Virus record (IMG/VR): IMGVR_UViG_3300044632_000902
Location: 1 to 20,613 of that record
Reading direction: 5' to 3' (one strand)
Length of the DNA: 20,613 bases
Origin: a virus
Of this stretch, positions 16,284 to 20,613 are shown in pieces. The translations under genes were made by a program, and so were the position numbers. The notes below the pieces were generated by a model. That model had not been told where the DNA came from, did no database searches, and saw only the letters and a program-made list of their open reading frames with translations. Numbering within the stretch: the first letter of the stretch is position 1; the number at the start of each line of letters is the position of its first letter.

Positions 16284-17303
16284 ATGGCATCAGTCGGATC
16301 ACAAATATCAGCAGCGGACTATAACGCTATTAGAAATAAAATCATAGCTGTTATGGGAACAGGTACAACAAATCCTACCACCGGAGTGACTGATTATACA
16401 TTTGGCTATGGACAACAATTAATGAGTTCGGCTGTGTCAGAAGGACAAACGATTACTAGAGCACAGTTTGAAAATTTAAAAAATGACATATTAAATGCTA
16501 GACTACACCAAGATGGAACAACTCCTACTATTACCACAGTTAACGTTGGCGATGTTGTAAGATATGGAGCCACCCATCCAATAACACAATACGATACATT
16601 AACTTCTACAGCTATTACTAATAAATTTAATCTAGGAACAGGGTACTTTAGTACAGTAGCAGTTAAAGATAACGTAGGTACAGATCTTGTTATGCCTATT
16701 ACGAGAACTACTAGCTGGAGCTCTAGTGTTTCTTGTAACGTTACAGCTACTTTTGCTAGTGTAAATGCAATGCGTTACTTCTTCAATAGCGGCGGCCGAA
16801 TCAATTTTAATAGTAGCAGAACAGGCGGTGCTTCAACTTCTCAAAACAACATATGGTCTTCGACTTTAACCTCGGCAGGTACACAGGGGCTAGGTTCAAT
16901 CAGTAGCGGAAACCAAGGTGTTAATTTTTATAATCTCACAACGACTGATCAAATTTGGTATTCGATTACATCTTCGGCTCCTTATGCTTCGAATACGTGG
17001 AGATTACGAGCTAGATTAGGAAGTGGGGCAGTGGGTACTTCTACGTTTACGGCAACATCTATTATTTTTACAATTACTTGGACCGACGGATATACAGATC
17101 CTGATACAAATGCTGGAAACCCAGCACTAACCAATCCACCAGCTGACGTGGTAGATGGAACATTGAATTTAACAGTTACCCAAACTTATGCCGGTAGCAC
17201 ATCTGGAATTAATTTATTACCTGTAGTAACACCTCCTGCAGTTCAGCCAGTATGGACAATTACATTGCCTACATATAGTAATACTGCAATCTCTGGTTCA
17301 TAA
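16284..17303 (+). CDS. Ser/Thr/Asn/Gly-rich virion structural protein (339 aa)
   Basis: Recognised from memory as a family widespread in marine T4-like phages, annotated only as a structural or hypothetical protein. The N-terminal 80 residues look helical and differ from the fibre docking domain: ISAADYNAIRNKIIAVMGTG, a GYGQ motif near 43, TRAQFENLKNDILNARLHQDG. The remainder is beta-rich and very rich in Ser, Thr, Asn and Gly, with NAMRYFFNSGGRINF, SRTGGAS, NTWRLRARLGSG and TITWTDGYTDPDTNAGNP, then a proline-rich C-terminus. No Cys pairs, signal peptide or catalytic motif is evident. An AGGAAGA ribosome-binding site precedes ATG, 12 bases after the paralogue 4 stop, so it is likely transcribed with it from the box at 14495. 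The distinct N-terminus suggests a different attachment point on the virion (inference). Confidence 0.75.
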   Translation: MASVGSQISAADYNAIRNKIIAVMGTGTTNPTTGVTDYTFGYGQQLMSSAVSEGQTITRAQFENLKNDILNARLHQDGTTPTITTVNVGDVVRYGATHPITQYDTLTSTAITNKFNLGTGYFSTVAVKDNVGTDLVMPITRTTSWSSSVSCNVTATFASVNAMRYFFNSGGRINFNSSRTGGASTSQNNIWSSTLTSAGTQGLGSISSGNQGVNFYNLTTTDQIWYSITSSAPYASNTWRLRARLGSGAVGTSTFTATSIIFTITWTDGYTDPDTNAGNPALTNPPADVVDGTLNLTVTQTYAGSTSGINLLPVVTPPAVQPVWTITLPTYSNTAISGS

Positions 17304-17314
17304 TCTCATATCCC

Positions 17315-17352
17315 TAATTTAAGTAGCACTAAATAATATGCTACTTTAATTA
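17315..17352 (+). terminator. Long imperfect hairpin between virion and glycosyltransferase gene groups (possible terminator)
   Basis: The left arm 17315-17328 (TAATTTAAGTAGCA) pairs with the right arm 17339-17352 (TGCTACTTTAATTA) at 13 of 14 positions, with a 10-base loop. The central 8 bp (AAGTAGCA/TGCTACTT) are perfect. It follows the stop at 17303 by 11 bases. The stem is AT-rich and is not followed by a T run, so it is not a textbook rho-independent terminator. It may instead act in RNA processing or stability. On DNA the same symmetry would read from either strand. Confidence 0.45.
17329..17335 (+). promoter_or_regulatory. Late-promoter-like box inside the hairpin loop
   Basis: CTAAATA fits the TAAATA core of the T4 late box (TATAAATA) and lies wholly in the hairpin loop. 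A start 6-7 bases downstream (about 17341) would leave a leader of about 22 bases with the GGGG ribosome-binding site at 17354-17357 before the ATG at 17364. The match is weaker than the boxes at 7505 and 14495, and position is the main support. Confidence 0.4.
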
Positions 17353-17363
17353 AGGGGATATAA

Positions 17364-17714
17364 ATGGATGAACGTCTTCGAAAAGCCTTAGATTTTTCCA
17401 ATTTTAGGCATACTTTTTCAATTCAAAGAAAAATTTTAAAAGAAAAAAACGAAGCCCGCCTGACCTACGGCCATGCCGGTGGTATATTTAAAATTGATAT
17501 GTCGCTGATCACTTTTGTTGATATGCTTATTAACAATGGTCGGAAAAACGATGTACCTTTATTAGACTCGAATGACAATCCTATTTTAATTAATGATTTA
17601 GAAGAATTTAAAAACGAAATATTAGATAGATATTTTACTTCTACTTTAGAGTATTATAAAGAATACGAAAAAGTAAAAAAGACAAGGTCATTAGAAAAAC
17701 TGTTAGAACTATGA
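17364..17714 (+). CDS. Small conserved phage protein of unknown function (116 aa)
   Basis: The protein resembles, from memory, a short conserved hypothetical family of T4-like marine phages found near the fibre genes. It is charged and probably mostly helical: DERLRKALDFSNFRHTFSIQ, a central beta-like FKIDMSLITFVDMLINNG, a conserved-looking DSNDNPILINDLEEF segment near residues 70-85, and a basic C-terminal helix (YYKEYEKVKKTRSLEKLLEL). There is no membrane segment, signal peptide or enzymatic motif. A GGGG ribosome-binding site lies 6 bases upstream of the ATG. It is the first gene after the hairpin and its stop overlaps the start of the next gene by four bases (ATGA), so it heads a coupled operon with the glycosyltransferases. 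A structural or chaperone role would be a guess. Confidence 0.7.
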   Translation: MDERLRKALDFSNFRHTFSIQRKILKEKNEARLTYGHAGGIFKIDMSLITFVDMLINNGRKNDVPLLDSNDNPILINDLEEFKNEILDRYFTSTLEYYKEYEKVKKTRSLEKLLEL

Positions 17715-18571
17715 AAAAAGGAGTAATAGTTTTTGCACATAATAGCCCTTTTATAGATTATGGATTGTTAGCAATTATATCTGGGGGGTTAGCTAAGAAA
17801 AATCTCGGAGTACCAGTGTCCTTAGTAACAGACACTGGCACATTGGCGTGGTTGAACTCTTCTGGGATGGAAAAAAAGTTAAGCGATGTTTTTGAAAATA
17901 TTATAGAAGTCGAATATCCGTATACAGAAAATAAAAGAAAATTGCACGATGGATTTTATCATCAAACGGTTCCTTTTATAAATTCCAATAGATGTGATGC
18001 TTATTCATTATCGCCGTATGATAATACTTTATTAATAGACAGTGATTTTTTAATTTTCACTGATAGATTGAACGAGTATTGGAATGTTGAATCTAATGTT
18101 ATGATCGGAAGTTATATTAATGATATTTTAGATGATCGTCCGGGATATTTAGATAAGAGAATTTCGGAATCGAGTATTCCCTTATTATGGGCAACTACAG
18201 TGATGTTTAAAAAAAATAAAGAAAGCGAATTTTTCTTTAAACTAGTAGAATTTATAAAAGTAAATTACGTTTATTTTGCTGATCTTTTTAGATTCAACCC
18301 ATTACAATTTAGAAATGATATTGCATTCAGTATAGCTAAACATATACTCAGTGGATACGAAGTTGAAAATATTTATAATCTTCCCTGTTTAACGTCTACC
18401 CTTGATAAAGATGTTATATTGGAAATTGATAAAAATGGTAAGATGATAATTTTAATGAATCCTAATGATGACGGAAATTACAAGGCTGCGAAAATTATAA
18501 ACACTGATATTCATGTGATGAACAAGCAAAGTATTATTAGAAATAAAGACGTCCTAATGGAATTAATATGA
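17711..18571 (+). CDS. Putative GT-A-fold glycosyltransferase, paralogue A (286 aa)
   Basis: Likely transfers a sugar from a nucleotide-sugar donor. The N-terminus (KKGVIVFAHNSPFIDYGLLA, then GVPVSLVTDTGT) looks like a Rossmann-type nucleotide-binding half. YDNTLLIDSDFLIF contains a D-S-D motif at residues 110-112, in the place of the metal- and nucleotide-binding DxD of GT-A enzymes. Further features are LLWATTVMFKKNKESEFFF near 160-175, FRNDIAFSIAKHIL near 200-212 and a C-terminal DIHVMNK, whose His may be the second metal ligand as in GT8-like enzymes. There is no transmembrane segment, so it is probably cytoplasmic. It shares length and motif order with the next gene, suggesting tandem duplication. 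The start overlaps the previous stop as ATGA, with only a weak ribosome-binding site, which fits translational coupling. Donor and acceptor are unknown. Confidence 0.65.
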   Translation: MKKGVIVFAHNSPFIDYGLLAIISGGLAKKNLGVPVSLVTDTGTLAWLNSSGMEKKLSDVFENIIEVEYPYTENKRKLHDGFYHQTVPFINSNRCDAYSLSPYDNTLLIDSDFLIFTDRLNEYWNVESNVMIGSYINDILDDRPGYLDKRISESSIPLLWATTVMFKKNKESEFFFKLVEFIKVNYVYFADLFRFNPLQFRNDIAFSIAKHILSGYEVENIYNLPCLTSTLDKDVILEIDKNGKMIILMNPNDDGNYKAAKIINTDIHVMNKQSIIRNKDVLMELI

Positions 18572-19410
18572 AATTTGGTTATTTAATATTCGCTTCTAAC
18601 GAAAATATAGATTATCTTAGAATGGCCTATTGCTTGGCTATGAGTATTAAAAATACTCAGAAAGAAGGATACGACCAAGTAGCATTAGTTATAGATGATA
18701 AGTCAAAAGTTGATACTCTTAGTTCTCCTTGGGTCTTTGATAATATCATTGAATGGAATCAAAAGAAGGGTTGGGACGGAAGATCTTGGATGGACGAATT
18801 AACTCCTTTTGATTATACAGTATGTTTAGATGCCGATATGCTGTTCATGAGAGATTATAGTCATTGGATAGATTATTTTGTTGATAACAACACAGAACTC
18901 TTTATAACAAATAAGAGTTATACTTTTAGAAATGACATTGTCACAGACAATTTTTATAGAAAAACTTTCGAAAAGAACGACCTTCCGAATTTGTATAGCT
19001 TTTACACTTTTTTTAAGAAAGATTCTCAATTATCAAAAGAATTCTTTTCTTTAGGAAGATTCATTATTGAGAATCCTGTTGAATTTTCAAATCTATTTTT
19101 AAGTAAACACGTACCAAAAGTTTTAGGAACTGATGAAGCGTTTGCCTTGAGTGCAAAAATATTAGATATTTCAGATGATATTAGTTACGATTTAAGTTTT
19201 CCTTGTGTAACACATTTAAAACCTAGAATACAAGATTGGTCGTTCTCGTCTGATAAAGTTACAGATCATGTAGGGTTTTATTTAAACGATCAAGGAAATT
19301 TAAAAATTGGTAATTTCCAACAAACAAACATAATTCATTATGTTGAAAAAGATTTAATCACTAACGAGTATGTGAGTTTATTAGAGGATATTTTATGGTC
19401 GAAGAAATAA
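18568..19410 (+). CDS. Putative GT-A-fold glycosyltransferase, paralogue B (280 aa)
   Basis: Motif order is as in the preceding gene. The N-terminal strand and helix FGYLIFASNENIDYLRMAYC is followed by QVALVIDDKSKVDTL, then FDYTVCLDADMLFM with a D-A-D motif at residues 88-90, then SFYTFFKKDSQLSKEFF, LGTDEAFALSAKILDI and a C-terminal NIIHYVEKD with a candidate metal-ligand His. WNQKKGWDGRSWMDELTPFD just before the DxD is a Trp-rich stretch that could shape acceptor specificity. No membrane segment is seen. It overlaps the preceding stop by four bases (ATGA) and the following gene by 16 bases. Sequence identity with paralogue A is low by eye, so donor or acceptor probably differ. The GT assignment rests on the DxD context and fold pattern, not on a full family match. 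Confidence 0.65.
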   Translation: MKFGYLIFASNENIDYLRMAYCLAMSIKNTQKEGYDQVALVIDDKSKVDTLSSPWVFDNIIEWNQKKGWDGRSWMDELTPFDYTVCLDADMLFMRDYSHWIDYFVDNNTELFITNKSYTFRNDIVTDNFYRKTFEKNDLPNLYSFYTFFKKDSQLSKEFFSLGRFIIENPVEFSNLFLSKHVPKVLGTDEAFALSAKILDISDDISYDLSFPCVTHLKPRIQDWSFSSDKVTDHVGFYLNDQGNLKIGNFQQTNIIHYVEKDLITNEYVSLLEDILWSKK

Positions 19411-19991
19411 TAATCGAAGATTATTTTGATTTAAAAATTGATATACCTGTAATAAAATACTATGTTCGATTTGACAGAGATTCCGGAAGAGTCACAGAAG
19501 TTTTTCCTAGTCATAATAATATAGAAGAAAAAAGTTGTCTAGCAGTTGATTCTGATTTAGCTGTCGATCTGTTGACCGGAATTAAACCACTAACGTCGGT
19601 TAGAGTAGATATTAGTCAACCGCCATTTAAAATTGTAGAACACTCAAATCAAGATTTTGTTTTAAGTAAAATTGATAATGTTCTACATAGAGTGATTGAA
19701 AAAAAATGGTCGAAAATATCTAGACCAGATGTTCAAATAATTTATAATAGAAAAGAAGAAGAGCTTATTTTTAAAATAAATCCCTCTATAAAAGAAATGT
19801 CGTGGCCGGGTGAAAAAGAAATGATATTTTTGATTACAGGATATAATGATCCTAATAATTTAAAAGAGATGATCAAGTTTTCTATAGATGAATTATCGGC
19901 CTATCCTCAGAAATTTAAACTTAAATTGCGAAGTAAATTTAGTATTTTTACTAGACGATTGTTTTCTAATTACACTTTGGAAATTAAATGA
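19395..19991 (+). CDS. Unrecognised protein in the glycosyltransferase operon (198 aa)
   Basis: I do not recognise this family with certainty. The start is supported by an AGAGGA ribosome-binding site at 19383-19388, six bases upstream, and the gene overlaps the previous one by 16 bases. The N-terminal half is beta-like (VIKYYVRFDRDSGRVTEVF), with ACLAV-type hydrophobic segments (SCLAVDSDLAVDLLTGI). There is a VDISQPPFKIV stretch near residue 80, KKWSKISRPDVQIIYN near 105-120, and KEMIFLITGYNDPNNLKEM in the second half. The C-terminus is basic (KFKLKLRSKFSIFTRR). No signal peptide, membrane helix or catalytic triad is visible. The tight overlap on both sides implies co-expression with the glycosyltransferases, but a virion role is equally possible because some phage structural proteins have similar short beta segments. 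Confidence 0.6.
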   Translation: MVEEIIIEDYFDLKIDIPVIKYYVRFDRDSGRVTEVFPSHNNIEEKSCLAVDSDLAVDLLTGIKPLTSVRVDISQPPFKIVEHSNQDFVLSKIDNVLHRVIEKKWSKISRPDVQIIYNRKEEELIFKINPSIKEMSWPGEKEMIFLITGYNDPNNLKEMIKFSIDELSAYPQKFKLKLRSKFSIFTRRLFSNYTLEIK

Positions 19992-20613
19992 AAGTTATTG
20001 AATTTGATGTAATTTTTCTTAGCTACGATGAACCTAATGCAGATTTGCATTATGCAGACTTGTGCAATAAAGTGCCCTGGGCTAAAAGGGTTCACGGAGT
20101 TAAAGGCAGCGATCACGCACATAAAGCAGCAGCCGAAAAATCAGAAACCGAATGGTTCGTTACTGTTGATGCAGACAATATTGTAGATACTAGATTTTTT
20201 AATATTGATCTTGATATGAAAGATCCTAAGGTACAAGTCTACGGCTGGTGCGGCCGCAACGTGATTAATGGACTTCGTTACGGTAACGGCGGATTAAAAA
20301 TTTGGAAGAAAGATTTTGTTCTCAATATGCGCACACATGAAAACAGTGACAGTGATCGAGGACAGGTTGATTTTTGTTGGGAAGACGGATATAAAAATTT
20401 TCCTTTGAGTTTTAGTGATAGTATAATAACAGGTAGTCCTTTTCAGGCCTGGAGAGCTGGTTTCCGAGAAGGAGTTAAAATGACCCTTCTAGACGGCGTA
20501 AAAGTTCCTCCGCAGGAAATACAAGAGAGAATATGGTGGCATAATATTCATAGGCTTCGTATGTGGTCAACGGTTGGTGCCCATGAAGATAATGGTTTGT
20601 TCGCTGTTATGGG
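19988..20613 (+). CDS. Putative GT-A glycosyltransferase, 3' end cut by the window (208 codons present)
   Basis: The gene is open from ATG 19988, which overlaps the previous stop as ATGA, to the right edge. The sequence FDVIFLSYDEPNADLHY, then AKRVHGVKG, AHKAAAEKSETEWFVTVDAD with a D-A-D motif at residues 61-63, is the pattern of a GT-A-like family that I recall as common in cyanophages and other marine phages. Later features are YGWCGRNVINGLRYGNGG near 85-100, WKKDF, a DFCWEDGYKNF segment near 128 and SPFQAWRAGFREGVKM near 150, which look like the acceptor half. It is unlike paralogues A and B outside the DxD region, so it is a separate family rather than a third duplicate. The missing C-terminus prevents a length check. 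Substrate is unknown. Confidence 0.7.
   Translation, partial: MKVIEFDVIFLSYDEPNADLHYADLCNKVPWAKRVHGVKGSDHAHKAAAEKSETEWFVTVDADNIVDTRFFNIDLDMKDPKVQVYGWCGRNVINGLRYGNGGLKIWKKDFVLNMRTHENSDSDRGQVDFCWEDGYKNFPLSFSDSIITGSPFQAWRAGFREGVKMTLLDGVKVPPQEIQERIWWHNIHRLRMWSTVGAHEDNGLFAVM

Noticed and set aside
7501-17364. tRNA or other structured RNA genes in the gaps
   Set aside because: All gaps are about 60 bases or less, too short for a tRNA. Only the hairpin at 17315-17352 shows notable pairing.

Overview
The window is a 20.6-kb, AT-rich, densely packed piece of a tailed-phage genome. All genes are on the + strand, with gaps of at most about 60 bases or short overlaps. Three things point to a T4-like (contractile-tailed) phage of the marine cyanophage/pelagiphage kind: a giant modular virion protein, a run of tail-fibre genes one of which has a T4 gp12-type tail-collar domain, and short AT-rich boxes resembling the T4 late promoter (TATAAATA) just ahead of genes. 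The gene families match, from memory, those between the baseplate genes and the fibres in marine T4-like phages. The host cannot be told from this window.

Layout. (1) Bases 1-7509: the 3' part (2502 codons, open from the first base) of one giant structural gene with FG-GAP propeller repeats, putative carbohydrate-binding insertions and many beta-rich modules. (2) Bases 7538-8188: a small conserved structural protein behind a late-promoter-like box. (3) Bases 8191-16271: four consecutive fibre/adhesin genes with homologous N-terminal domains of about 130 residues and different shafts and tips; one has a tail-collar tip and two share another C-terminal domain. (4) Bases 16284-17303: a fifth, Ser/Thr/Asn/Gly-rich virion protein with an unrelated N-terminus. 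(5) Bases 17304-17363: the largest gap, holding a long imperfect hairpin whose loop carries a late-promoter-like box. (6) Bases 17364-20613: five overlapping, probably translationally coupled genes: a small conserved protein, two GT-A-like glycosyltransferase paralogues, an unrecognised 198-residue protein and a third GT-A-like enzyme cut by the right edge.

How it fits together (inference): regions 1-4 encode late virion parts that contact the host surface. The four fibre paralogues look like alternative or co-mounted adhesins that dock through a common N-terminal domain. The glycosyltransferase operon directly downstream could decorate virion proteins or modify a host glycan. No tRNA, integrase, transposon, CRISPR array or reverse transcriptase was seen. 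No stretch longer than 300 bases lacks a gene.
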